From CBDFLD01 sp965249005 (GTDB lineage: Bacteria > Acidobacteriota > UBA6911), in contig CBDFLD010000014.1 of NCBI GenBank assembly GCA_965249005.1, positions 298,234 through 362,233 on the forward strand: 64,000 nt of DNA. Direction: 5' to 3'. The notes beneath the pieces are model-generated. The model did not search any database, had not been told where the DNA came from, and saw nothing but the letters and a program-made list of their open reading frames with translations. Below, piece after piece: positions 8,740 through 17,051 of the stretch. The stretch's first letter is position 1; each line of letters begins with the position of its first letter. Both the position numbers and the translations under genes were made by a program.

Positions 8740-10113
8740 ATGCCTCTACCCCATCAGCCCCTTCGTAGCTTGATTATCTGGCAATTGACCCTGATGGTCC
8801 TCTTGTCGTGGAATGCGGCCCGAGTCGCGCTCGCCTCCGATGAAACGGTGCCCGAGCAGCACGTCAAGATTGCCGAGCTCTTTGACCAGCACTATCCCTC
8901 ACTGCGCAACCTCTACTTTCACATTCACAGCCATCCGGAGCTTTCCTTCCACGAAGAGCAGACCAGTGAACGATTGGCGACCGAACTGGAGAAGTTGGGT
9001 ATGGAAGTCACCAAGCGAGTTGGCGGTTTCGGTGTGGTCGGGGTCTTCCGCAACGGAGACGGACCCACAGTCATGATTCGAACGGACATGGACGGGTTGC
9101 CGGTTCGCGAAGAGACCGGAGTGCCCTATGCCAGCACGGTCCAAACCACCGACGACAACGGAAACGAAGTCTATGTCATGCACGCCTGTGGGCACGATAT
9201 ACATATGACGGTCTGGACCGGAGCGGCGCGTTTGCTGGTCGAGACGAAGGACCAATGGAAAGGCACACTGGTCGCCATAGCTCAGCCGGCTGAGGAGCGC
9301 GGAACTGGAGCCAGAGCCATGCTTCGCGACGGACTCTACCGACGTTTTCCGCGACCCGACTTTGCCCTGGCGCTGCACTGCGACGCGGGGTTGCCGGCAG
9401 GACAGATCGGGTATCGGGAAGGATTCGCCATGGCCAACGTCAACAGCGTCGATATCACGGTGCGCGGCTATGGCGGGCACGGGGCCTATCCTCATCGGAC
9501 CAAAGACCCCATCGTCATCGCGGCGCAGACGGTACTCGCCCTTCAAACCATTGTCAGTCGTGAGGTCCCACCCGTCGAGCCGGCGGTCATCACCGTGGGA
9601 TCGTTCCACGGCGGGACGAAACACAACATCATTCCCAACGAAGTCAAAATGCAGTTGACGGTGCGTTCCTACGCGGACAGTGTCCGAGAATTGTTGCTGT
9701 CGTCCATCCGCCGAGTATGCCGGGGGACGGCCGAGGCGGCGGGGGTGCCGGACGACTTGCAGCCCATCGTGGAGGTGCTCGACGAATCCACACCGGCCAC
9801 CTTCAACTCTCCCGAACTGGTGGATCGAGCGATCGTGGTCATGCGGCATCTGCTGGGAAAAAACAATGTGGTGCGGCTGGAACAAAAAACCTGGGGTGAG
9901 GATTTCGGGCGCTACGGTCGAGTCGAGCCGCGCGTTCCTATCTTCATGTTCACCCTGGGTACCGTCGCACAGCAAGTGTACCTGGCCCGGCAGAAACCCG
10001 GAGCTCGGCCCTTGCCCTCGCTGCACTCGAGCCAATTTGCGCCCGATTACGAAGCCGCGATCAGGACCGGTGTGAAGGCAATGACCGCTTCGGTGCTGGA
10101 GTTAATGGATTAG
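8740..10113 (+). CDS. Exported M20-family amidohydrolase/peptidase
   Basis: 457 residues from ATG 8740, which has GGAG nine bases upstream; an earlier in-frame start at 8719 lacks a site. The N-terminus has a hydrophobic stretch (LIIWQLTLMVLLSW) ending in a probable signal-peptidase site near ALASDE. Metal ligands are visible in HACGHDIHM and AQPAEERGTG, and the later HGGTKHNIIPNEV is the dimerisation-domain signature of the aminoacylase/hippuricase (IAA-amidohydrolase) branch. It probably removes acyl groups from amino acids or amides in the periplasm. Gene order next to an isochorismatase-fold hydrolase suggests use of amide nitrogen compounds, but this is inference. Confidence 0.85.
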   Translation: MPLPHQPLRSLIIWQLTLMVLLSWNAARVALASDETVPEQHVKIAELFDQHYPSLRNLYFHIHSHPELSFHEEQTSERLATELEKLGMEVTKRVGGFGVVGVFRNGDGPTVMIRTDMDGLPVREETGVPYASTVQTTDDNGNEVYVMHACGHDIHMTVWTGAARLLVETKDQWKGTLVAIAQPAEERGTGARAMLRDGLYRRFPRPDFALALHCDAGLPAGQIGYREGFAMANVNSVDITVRGYGGHGAYPHRTKDPIVIAAQTVLALQTIVSREVPPVEPAVITVGSFHGGTKHNIIPNEVKMQLTVRSYADSVRELLLSSIRRVCRGTAEAAGVPDDLQPIVEVLDESTPATFNSPELVDRAIVVMRHLLGKNNVVRLEQKTWGEDFGRYGRVEPRVPIFMFTLGTVAQQVYLARQKPGARPLPSLHSSQFAPDYEAAIRTGVKAMTASVLELMD

Positions 10114-10120
10114 ACAGACG

Positions 10121-11734
10121 TCACAAGTTTCTACCTCTCATGCCATCTGTTTGCGTGGTTCGCGGCCGGGCGCTGGCAGCTCGCGGACGTCGTGACCCTG
10201 GGGCGTTCAGGTCTCGGATAACTGCCTGTGCGGCGTTGTGACCGGGCACCCCGCTGACCCCGCCGCCCGGATGGCAGCCCGAGCCGCAGAGGTACAGCCC
10301 GTCGAGCGGCGTGCGGTAAGCCGAGCACCCGGCCAGCGGCCGCGCGCCCAGCATGTGATCGATCGTCATGTCGACGTGGTGCATGTTCCCCCGGGTCATC
10401 CCGGCACGGGCCTCGATCTCCGGCGGTCCGTGCACGTAAGCGTCGCTCACGATGTCGGGGAAGTTGGGGGCGTAGCGCGCGACCTGCGCAATCAGATCGT
10501 CGGTGATCCGAGGGCGTTGCGCGTCCCACTCCGCAGGTGGAATGTCCAGGGGCGCGTACTCCGCCCAGATCGAGATGGTGTGAGAACCGGCAGGCGCGAC
10601 GGAGTCATCGTAGACGGAAGGGCAGACCAACCCCAGGACCGCCTGCCGAGACATCCGGCCGGCCAGCGATTCCGCCCAGGCCTGGTCGATCCATTCGAGG
10701 GATTCACAGATGCGCACGTTGGCCCGGTTCTGTGGTCCATCCCCGGGGAGCGCCACCCAGTCCGGCAGGCCGCTGGTGGCGCAGTGCAGCTTCATGTAGC
10801 CGGCCTTCATGCGCAGGCGACGGGCGGACTCCAAGAATGGTTTCGGAAGATGGTCCGCTGCAACGAGCCGCGTGAGGGTGCGGTGAGGATCGGCGTTCGA
10901 GAGCACCACGCGGGCGGTGATGACGGTGCCGTCCCCCAGAGCAACGCCACAGGCGCGTTTGTCGGCCACGTGCACCTGGGTCACCGGTGTTGCGGTGCGC
11001 ACCTCGACCCCCGCCGCTTCGGCCGATTCCCGCAGCTTCTGCGTGACGGCGCCCATACCGCCCCGCGGGAACCCCGTGAGCCCGCGCCCGCCCAGCCGCG
11101 ACGAGAGCGCCGTGGCGAAGGCGAAGTACAACAAACCGCCGGCGGCGTCCGTGTAGCCAACGTCAAAGGTCGTGCCCACCGAGGCCTTGACCAAGGGCGA
11201 TTCGAAGAACTCGTCCAGGAGCTGCCGGCGGGTACCGGTGACCAGCGTGTGTGCGATCGACTCGTTGGCCGTGCCCTCGGCGGCCTGTAAGAACTCGCCT
11301 AGCGTGGGCGGCTCCGACATGAGATAAGGATCGAACAGCTCGCCCGCGCGCCGCCAGAACTCGACATAACTCGGATATGAAGCGGCGTCCTGGCGTGAGA
11401 CCGAGGCAATCGACTCCTGGGTTTGCCCCATGTCGCCCCACGCGAACAGGTAGCGGCCGTCGGCGAACGGGTGAAACTGCTCCGGATCGCGCTGGAATAC
11501 ATGCAGGCCGCGCTCTACGAGCTGCATGTCGTCGAGGATCTGCGGGTGGAAGAGCACGAAGCTGTGGGCGCAGGTGGAGAAGTGAAACCCCGGGAACAGC
11601 TCGTCGGTTGTCGCCGCACCGCCGACATTCGGACCCCGCTCCAGCGCCAGTACCCGCAGGCCCGCCCGCGCCAGATAAAATGCCGCCACCAGGCCGTTAT
11701 GGCCGCACCCGATGATGATCGCGTCGTAGTCCAT
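10121..11734 (-). CDS. Phytoene-desaturase-like (PYROXD2-type) FAD oxidoreductase
   Basis: 537 residues from ATG 11734, which has GGAGG five bases upstream; ATG 11755 is an alternative adding seven residues. The Rossmann motif YDAIIIGCGHNGLVAA at the N-terminus, ERGPNVGGAATT, and the C-terminal FAD-closing segment GLYLCGSGCHPGGGVSGVPG place it with CrtI/PYROXD2-like flavoproteins. Carotenoid desaturation is possible, but no phytoene synthase is nearby, so a role in redox chemistry of another lipid or polyene is as likely. The last 30 residues are Arg-rich and low complexity. The gene is convergent with the M20 gene, eight bases apart. Confidence 0.8.
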   Translation of the reverse strand: MDYDAIIIGCGHNGLVAAFYLARAGLRVLALERGPNVGGAATTDELFPGFHFSTCAHSFVLFHPQILDDMQLVERGLHVFQRDPEQFHPFADGRYLFAWGDMGQTQESIASVSRQDAASYPSYVEFWRRAGELFDPYLMSEPPTLGEFLQAAEGTANESIAHTLVTGTRRQLLDEFFESPLVKASVGTTFDVGYTDAAGGLLYFAFATALSSRLGGRGLTGFPRGGMGAVTQKLRESAEAAGVEVRTATPVTQVHVADKRACGVALGDGTVITARVVLSNADPHRTLTRLVAADHLPKPFLESARRLRMKAGYMKLHCATSGLPDWVALPGDGPQNRANVRICESLEWIDQAWAESLAGRMSRQAVLGLVCPSVYDDSVAPAGSHTISIWAEYAPLDIPPAEWDAQRPRITDDLIAQVARYAPNFPDIVSDAYVHGPPEIEARAGMTRGNMHHVDMTIDHMLGARPLAGCSAYRTPLDGLYLCGSGCHPGGGVSGVPGHNAAQAVIRDLNAPGSRRPRAASARPRTTQTDGMRGRNL

Positions 11735-11972
11735 CGCGGCCTCCGGTTTCTTCATATGTAATCCTCGTTATCTCCCCCGCTTCACTCCGACCAAACTGTG
11801 TTGCGCGGAGGCGGATTGTCCCAGCACCAGTCCGTTTGCTAATATATCCGATGTGATCGTCTGAATCTTGGCCCGCGACAAGAATGTTTTTTCGCTCTGC
11901 GGTATCAGCGATCGTGCCTGGCCGAAGGAACATGCCGGAGGTTGGCTGCTCATTGTTTGTGAGTTCTTCAGA

Positions 11973-12722
11973 ATGCCTGGTAAACAGATCACATTACTCG
12001 ACGACGACCAGTGGCCCGTAGAGGGGTTTGCTTTCGATCTGCCCATTCGGCGCGAGTCCACTGCTCTCGGCGTGATTGACGTGCAGCGCTACTGCATCGA
12101 TCCCGAGTCTGATCTGGCCTGCGTCGTCAAGGCGCACAATCCGGAGCTTTTTGAGGACTACAGCTCGCGCGTTCAGGAAATGATTGGGAATGTTCAGAAA
12201 CTCCAGAGCACGTTCCGTGAAGCCACAGGAAAAGTTTTTTTCACCCGCCACGGGGCTCAGACCGAGGATGGAAGCGATCTGATTCTTCGCCGACGCCACC
12301 GGGAGAAAGTCGCGCGCGCCGCAACCGATGAGGGTCACATGCCCAGGAACGGAGATCCCGGCTACGAGATCCTGGATGCCGTTAAGCCCTGTGACGGTGA
12401 ACTCATGCTGGACAAGAATACCAGCAGCGCCTTTCACTCGACTCCTATCGATCTTTTTCTACGTAACATGGAAATCGATACGCTGGTGCTGGCGGGCGTC
12501 GCGGCGGACATGTGCGTTTTGACTACCGCTCTGGATGCCACGGATCGTGGATTTCATGTCATCATCGCCTCGGACGCGTGCGCGACCTTCGATGCGGGGA
12601 GCGCGGAAGCAACACAGATTCTCTTCGGACGCGTCTTCGGTTACGTCATGCAGACAGAGGAGATCATCGGGTGGCTGAAGACCGGCACAGTTCCCTCTGC
12701 CAGGAGGATTGAAGCGAAATGA
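11973..12722 (+). CDS. Isochorismatase-fold cysteine hydrolase (second of two)
   Basis: 249 residues from ATG 11973; the frame stays open upstream to a TTG at 11868, but those codons look non-homologous. Catalytic residues are in LGVIDVQRYC (Asp), MLDKNTSSAF (Lys) and AADMCVLTT (Cys). No ribosome-binding site is obvious before 11973, so the start is uncertain. It stands alone between the divergent flavoprotein gene and a Tat-exported hydrolase. Substrate unknown; the ureidoacrylate/peroxyureidoacrylate and N-carbamoyl amidase branches are typical alternatives. Confidence 0.75.
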   Translation: MPGKQITLLDDDQWPVEGFAFDLPIRRESTALGVIDVQRYCIDPESDLACVVKAHNPELFEDYSSRVQEMIGNVQKLQSTFREATGKVFFTRHGAQTEDGSDLILRRRHREKVARAATDEGHMPRNGDPGYEILDAVKPCDGELMLDKNTSSAFHSTPIDLFLRNMEIDTLVLAGVAADMCVLTTALDATDRGFHVIIASDACATFDAGSAEATQILFGRVFGYVMQTEEIIGWLKTGTVPSARRIEAK

Positions 12723-12815
12723 GAGCGGCGATCTGATTGGAAAGGTCGTGGCTTTCGATGCGACGTTTGGAATCGACCAAGAAATGTCTATCCGGCAAGC
12801 AAATTTGGAGATGTT

Positions 12816-13949
12816 ATGAAACACCGTGCAATACACGGGCTCAGCCCGTCCTCTCTTAGCGACACTTCTTTCAATCGACGGGATTTTCTCAAGCGGTTGG
12901 GAATTACAGTTCCCGCCGCTGGAACACTCGGCTCCGCAGCTACCCTGCTCGGAGCGGTGACTCGGCAATCAGACGAGCAGCTCCAGAGAAGTAAATTCGG
13001 GGATGTGGTACTCGGTAAATTCGAGGAGGTCATTTCGATTCCGGGCAAATACCTCAACGACCACTGTCTCATACGACACAACGATCTCTGGCATTTTTTC
13101 GGCATCTTGGGAATCGTCGGGAAGGGAATGTCTGGTCGGAGCGAAGTGTCGCTGGCTCATGCTACGAGTAAGGATCTGAAAGGTTGGACGTTGCATCCCG
13201 AGATACTGCAGATGAGCGGGAAGTGGCCCGAGATCCTCCACGTCTACGCCCCCCACGTCATAGAGCACGACGGTACCTTCTACATGCTCTACTGTGCCAG
13301 TGATGAACAAAAGACCCAGTACATCTGTCTGGCCACTTCCAAAGACCTTTTCCAATGGGAGCGACATCCCTTCAACCCTGTGATTGTCCCTTCGGCCTTT
13401 TGGTCCAAGTGGCCCGGCTTCGGTCTCGATGCTCCGGATGGCGGCACCTTCGGCGGCTGCCGCGATCCTCATATCAATAAACTCGACGATGGACGATTCA
13501 TCGCCTACTGGGTATCGAGGGTGCAGGAGAGGTTCGGTCATAACTTGACCTGTGTCGCGGCGTCGATCTCGCGCGATCTGATTCTCTGGCAGGACATAGG
13601 ACCCGTGTTCTATATAAAGGCCTGGCACATGGAAGAGCAGCCGAGCCTGGAGGCGGAGTCCCCCTGTGTACTCTACAAAGATGGAAAGTACTGGTTGTTC
13701 TTCAAGCACGGCTGGTGGACGCACTACGTGGTGTCGGACTCGCCCTTCGACTTCCAGGGGTATGAGCCGATCCGGCTCGGCTTCTGCCACGCATCCGAGG
13801 TTTTCCATTGGAAGGAAAAGTGGTGGATCACCCACTGCTCCGCGGATCCACAGGACTACAAGTATCGAGAATCCAATCGGACGAGGGGATTGTTCATTGG
13901 CAATCTCGATTGGCCCGACGGCAAGTATCCCAGGCTGATCACTGCTTGA
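12816..13949 (+). CDS. Tat-exported five-bladed beta-propeller glycosidase-like protein (GH43/GH32-like)
   Basis: 377 residues; ATG follows GGAG at five bases. The N-terminus has a Tat motif (NRRDFLKRLG) and a hydrophobic core, so it is exported folded. The body has the repeated blade pattern of GH43/GH32/GH68 folds (HATSKDLKGW, ATSKDLFQWERH, SISRDLILWQD) with acidic residues at the expected places: LNDH near the start, CRDPHI in the middle and EAESPCV later. It probably acts on a terminal sugar of a plant- or host-derived glycan. The exact family and linkage cannot be told. Confidence 0.7.
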   Translation: MKHRAIHGLSPSSLSDTSFNRRDFLKRLGITVPAAGTLGSAATLLGAVTRQSDEQLQRSKFGDVVLGKFEEVISIPGKYLNDHCLIRHNDLWHFFGILGIVGKGMSGRSEVSLAHATSKDLKGWTLHPEILQMSGKWPEILHVYAPHVIEHDGTFYMLYCASDEQKTQYICLATSKDLFQWERHPFNPVIVPSAFWSKWPGFGLDAPDGGTFGGCRDPHINKLDDGRFIAYWVSRVQERFGHNLTCVAASISRDLILWQDIGPVFYIKAWHMEEQPSLEAESPCVLYKDGKYWLFFKHGWWTHYVVSDSPFDFQGYEPIRLGFCHASEVFHWKEKWWITHCSADPQDYKYRESNRTRGLFIGNLDWPDGKYPRLITA

Positions 13950-14006
13950 CCTCTTCCAACGCAGCCAGCGTCGATGCTGACGGGGGACTCGCTGGTTCTG
14001 GTAACG

Positions 14007-14942
14007 TCAGCCCAAAAGAACGCGTCCGCCGGGCCGTAGGATCATGACGTCCGTGCGTGGCACCTCATATTCCCGAGTCAACAAGACCGTAAGATATTCT
14101 ACCGGATGGCCGCCCTGCCACCCGGTGGGCGGATCGAACATCCCATAGTGGCAAGGGATCACGACCCTGGGCTGGAGCTTTGCCGTCAAGTGCGCGGCCC
14201 ACGAGGTGCCGAGATTGTTCTCACTGAGGGGCAACAGTAGATAGTCCACCTCGAGCTTGGTCATCTCACTCAGGTAATAGGTGTCTCCCGGATGGTAGAT
14301 GTTCCCGTACCGCGTCTTGATCAGGTAGCCATTGACGCACGCGTCCTTGTCCTTTACATCCGGGTAGCTATCGAGCTGGTTCATGATATTGCCGTGCCTT
14401 GCCCGCGCGGCTTCGATCGTGTAGCCGTCGCCTTGCAGCGACTCGCCGGCACGCAAGACCTGGATCTGATCTTCTCCCACTCCTTCGGCCAGGATGAATG
14501 ATTTGCTGTGGGCGGGGGCCACGATCTTCGTTTTCAACTCTCGCAGCCGGGGAAACAGGCCCGGGTCCATGTGGTCGTCGTGTTCGTGGGTATACATCAC
14601 ATGATCGGCGCGCTTGACCTCGGGCGGTTCGAGCGGATACTCGTGGACCCGCCACATCTTCCAGTAGGATTCGATCTTCGCCACGGAATTCTCGGTCATG
14701 ACCGGGTCGATCATGAGATAACGTTCGCCGATACGGATCGCGAACCCGACCTGACCCAGCCACCAGATGCCGTCGGGCCCTCCCGGCGCATAGAGCTCTT
14801 GATGGATCTTCCTGACGGGTTGCAGTTTTCTTTCGTCGGCCGTCGCACGATTCTTGTCAGCAGCTATCGCCATCGTGCCGAGGGCTGCCCCGGAACCCGC
14901 GGCGAATTGACCGAAAAACTGACGGCGGCTTGCAAACTTCAT
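14007..14942 (-). CDS. Tat-exported metallo-beta-lactamase-fold hydrolase
   Basis: 311 residues from ATG 14942, selected because AAAGGAG lies six bases upstream; an earlier in-frame start at 15017 would overlap the upstream gene. A Tat signal (SRRQFFGQFAAGSG) is followed by an MBL fold with the zinc motif THEHDDHMD and further ligands in YHPGDTYY and PCHYGMFD. It resembles UlaG-like/YcbL-like lactonase relatives. It lies 71 bases after the GH127-like gene on the same strand, so both may be co-transcribed and act on the same extracellular sugar, for instance opening a lactone made by a periplasmic PQQ dehydrogenase. That last link is inference. Confidence 0.8.
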   Translation of the reverse strand: MKFASRRQFFGQFAAGSGAALGTMAIAADKNRATADERKLQPVRKIHQELYAPGGPDGIWWLGQVGFAIRIGERYLMIDPVMTENSVAKIESYWKMWRVHEYPLEPPEVKRADHVMYTHEHDDHMDPGLFPRLRELKTKIVAPAHSKSFILAEGVGEDQIQVLRAGESLQGDGYTIEAARARHGNIMNQLDSYPDVKDKDACVNGYLIKTRYGNIYHPGDTYYLSEMTKLEVDYLLLPLSENNLGTSWAAHLTAKLQPRVVIPCHYGMFDPPTGWQGGHPVEYLTVLLTREYEVPRTDVMILRPGGRVLLG

Positions 14943-15013
14943 GAGCACTCCTTTCTTCGAGCAGCCAGAGCTGTCTTCTTCAGATATTCCTGGCGCATCG
15001 GCAACCGCACCCT

Positions 15014-16732
15014 TCACTGGTTCTCAATGGGATCGAAGAACGTGAGGTCAGCGCCAAAATCATCCATCGCCACAACCTGATCGCCGCGAAACCGCGCGCG
15101 GATGTCGCGAGTCCGGTGTTTCATCACGATCGTAGAAACGGGCAGATCGTATCGAACCGTCACAGGCTGACCAACGGGTTGCTGGATCACGAGCAGCGTG
15201 TCCGCGGTGACCCGTGGCTCGGTGACGGCCCCGTCAATTAGCATTTCCCGCCGATCCACCCAGGATGGCACGCGTATCCAAAGAGTCCCTGGCTTTTTCA
15301 ACGTGACTCGCAAGTGGGGGTGCGTGTACGGGGATTCGAGCTTGATCCGGTCCGTTTCGTGGTCGAATAACAGATTGACGTGATGCCCTGCCTCATCGAA
15401 TGTCGCCACGCTACGATAGGCTTCACAAAGTGAAGCGACGACACCACCGACAATATCCAGGGTGAACATGACCCCGGGGAATCCCTCCAGTTCCAGAGGC
15501 TCATGTCCATAAGGTGCGGCGTGACCCCAGCCCCCGCGAACACGACGGGCTACGTCTCGTCTCTTGTCTTCGTTCTCTGGATTGGGCGCGGCCTCGATGA
15601 ATCCGATATCCCTCAGCTGTGAAGGTAAGACATGACTCCGGATAATCCGCTCCGCATCCTCGAAGTAATCGGAGTAGCCGTATCGGCCAAGAATCAACCC
15701 GCTCTCGACTAGGTCGCCGCTGGAGTTGCCCTCGCCAACGTCCGGACGCAGCACGGCCGACTCCCCTGTCTTTTCGACGACCCAGCCCACTTGATCGCGA
15801 AGCTTCCACATGCCGTTGTCGAGGAACTTCTTCACCCGATTCAGCAGAACAACATCCTGCGTCAGCTCGGCCAGCTGGGCCAAAGACGACAGGACACAGG
15901 CGATCGAGTGCGTGTGGGTGCCCTGAACCGAGATGTCATAAGTGCCATCTTCGCCAAAGTGTTCCGCCAGCAGCTTATCCTTCAAGACCACGGCAAGCTC
16001 CAGGGCAGGTCCGTATCCGGTTGTGCGGTAGTACTTGACCAGCGGCCCGATGACACGAGGCAGTGTTCGAACGAAGTTCGCTTTCCTGTCGAGATGGACG
16101 ATGCCGTGGCGCTCGAACTGCTTCGCATCCCAACCATGCTCGGGATTCCACAACTCGAAAACCGCTGCGATACAAGACTCCGCTATCCGACGCGCCTTAT
16201 CGTCATTACGGTATTTGACTAAAGGGTACAGCGCGTGGAGTCCTTCGCGTACGTTGTGCGCCCCAAAATTAATTCGCGGCCCCCCAATGGAGGTGCGATT
16301 CAGGGGAAGCGCCACCGGTCCGCTGAACGAGAGAAAAGCGGCGCGACGATGTCGCTCGATCGCCTCTTCGTTCAAAGAAACACCCGCGGCGGCTTCCGCG
16401 TTGAGCAGGGCGTTGAGGTGGCGACCGGGAAGATTGGCGTCGCTGTAGGAAGAGTTGAAGTCGAAGTACGCGTCCGGCCTGACATGCGCCATCATGTAGG
16501 GGAAGTTGTCGTCATCGGAATTGAAGATGTTCTCCATGGTGCGACAACCCAGTCGAATCGCGTCTCGGATGTCGGTGGTATTCACGTTCTTGAGCCGACC
16601 GTACCTGGACGTTCCTGCTTTGGACCCTTGTCCTCTCGGGTTGGTGCTCCCCACCGCCTGAAATCCCCGCGCGATTCCCGCGGTCAGACCGAGAGCCCCG
16701 CCTATGAACTGACGACGCGAATTCAATGCCAT
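15014..16732 (-). CDS. Tat-exported (alpha/alpha)6-barrel protein related to GH127, without its metal/nucleophile residues
   Basis: 572 residues with a Tat signal (NSRRQFIGGALG). The order of blocks matches the GH127 homologue at 34257-36311: the YSDYFEDAERIIRSHVL segment aligns with GDYWDDVDRWIRNIF, and the C-terminal LWIRVPSWV with LAVRIPEWV. The E-x-C motif and the CC pair that carry zinc and the nucleophile in GH127 are not present here. It may have another mechanism, or be a carbohydrate-binding relative. It is followed by the MBL-fold gene and is divergent from the PQQ dehydrogenase. Confidence 0.6.
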   Translation of the reverse strand: MALNSRRQFIGGALGLTAGIARGFQAVGSTNPRGQGSKAGTSRYGRLKNVNTTDIRDAIRLGCRTMENIFNSDDDNFPYMMAHVRPDAYFDFNSSYSDANLPGRHLNALLNAEAAAGVSLNEEAIERHRRAAFLSFSGPVALPLNRTSIGGPRINFGAHNVREGLHALYPLVKYRNDDKARRIAESCIAAVFELWNPEHGWDAKQFERHGIVHLDRKANFVRTLPRVIGPLVKYYRTTGYGPALELAVVLKDKLLAEHFGEDGTYDISVQGTHTHSIACVLSSLAQLAELTQDVVLLNRVKKFLDNGMWKLRDQVGWVVEKTGESAVLRPDVGEGNSSGDLVESGLILGRYGYSDYFEDAERIIRSHVLPSQLRDIGFIEAAPNPENEDKRRDVARRVRGGWGHAAPYGHEPLELEGFPGVMFTLDIVGGVVASLCEAYRSVATFDEAGHHVNLLFDHETDRIKLESPYTHPHLRVTLKKPGTLWIRVPSWVDRREMLIDGAVTEPRVTADTLLVIQQPVGQPVTVRYDLPVSTIVMKHRTRDIRARFRGDQVVAMDDFGADLTFFDPIENQ

Positions 16733-17051
16733 TATTGCTAGCCTCCATAGGTTGGACGAGACATCATTGCAAGCCTATATCAGTTCAGTGTCAAGCGAAT
16801 TAGGTTCTCGTTCACACCGCACCGCCGCTTGGCTTATCCCTCGTGTGTAACCCCGTAGGTCACGCCACGACACTGAAAGGCGAGGGCTTCACCCCTGCAC
16901 TCGTCCAATGCTGAAGCGTAGTAGTGCACATCATCGACATCGATCCCCACGTAAATTGCATTCCGAATCTGCATTGTCGCATGCTGCAGCGGTCGAGTGG
17001 TAAGATGAAGCCTGCGTGGTCGAAATAGGTCTTTTTCGGAGACGACAGTTC
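16733..17051. other. Divergent intergenic region
   Basis: 319 bases between the GH127-like gene (minus) and the PQQ dehydrogenase (plus). It must hold both promoters. I see no convincing paired -35/-10 boxes, no long inverted repeat and no RNA gene. CGGAGA about ten bases before 17052 is the probable ribosome-binding site. Confidence 0.5.

Noticed and set aside
8899..10035. 378-codon minus-strand frame opposite the M20 gene
   Set aside because: Shadow; the plus strand has the M20 metal motifs and a signal peptide.
10238..11290. 350-codon plus-strand frame opposite the FAD oxidoreductase
   Set aside because: Arg/Gly/His-rich shadow typical of GC-rich antisense frames.
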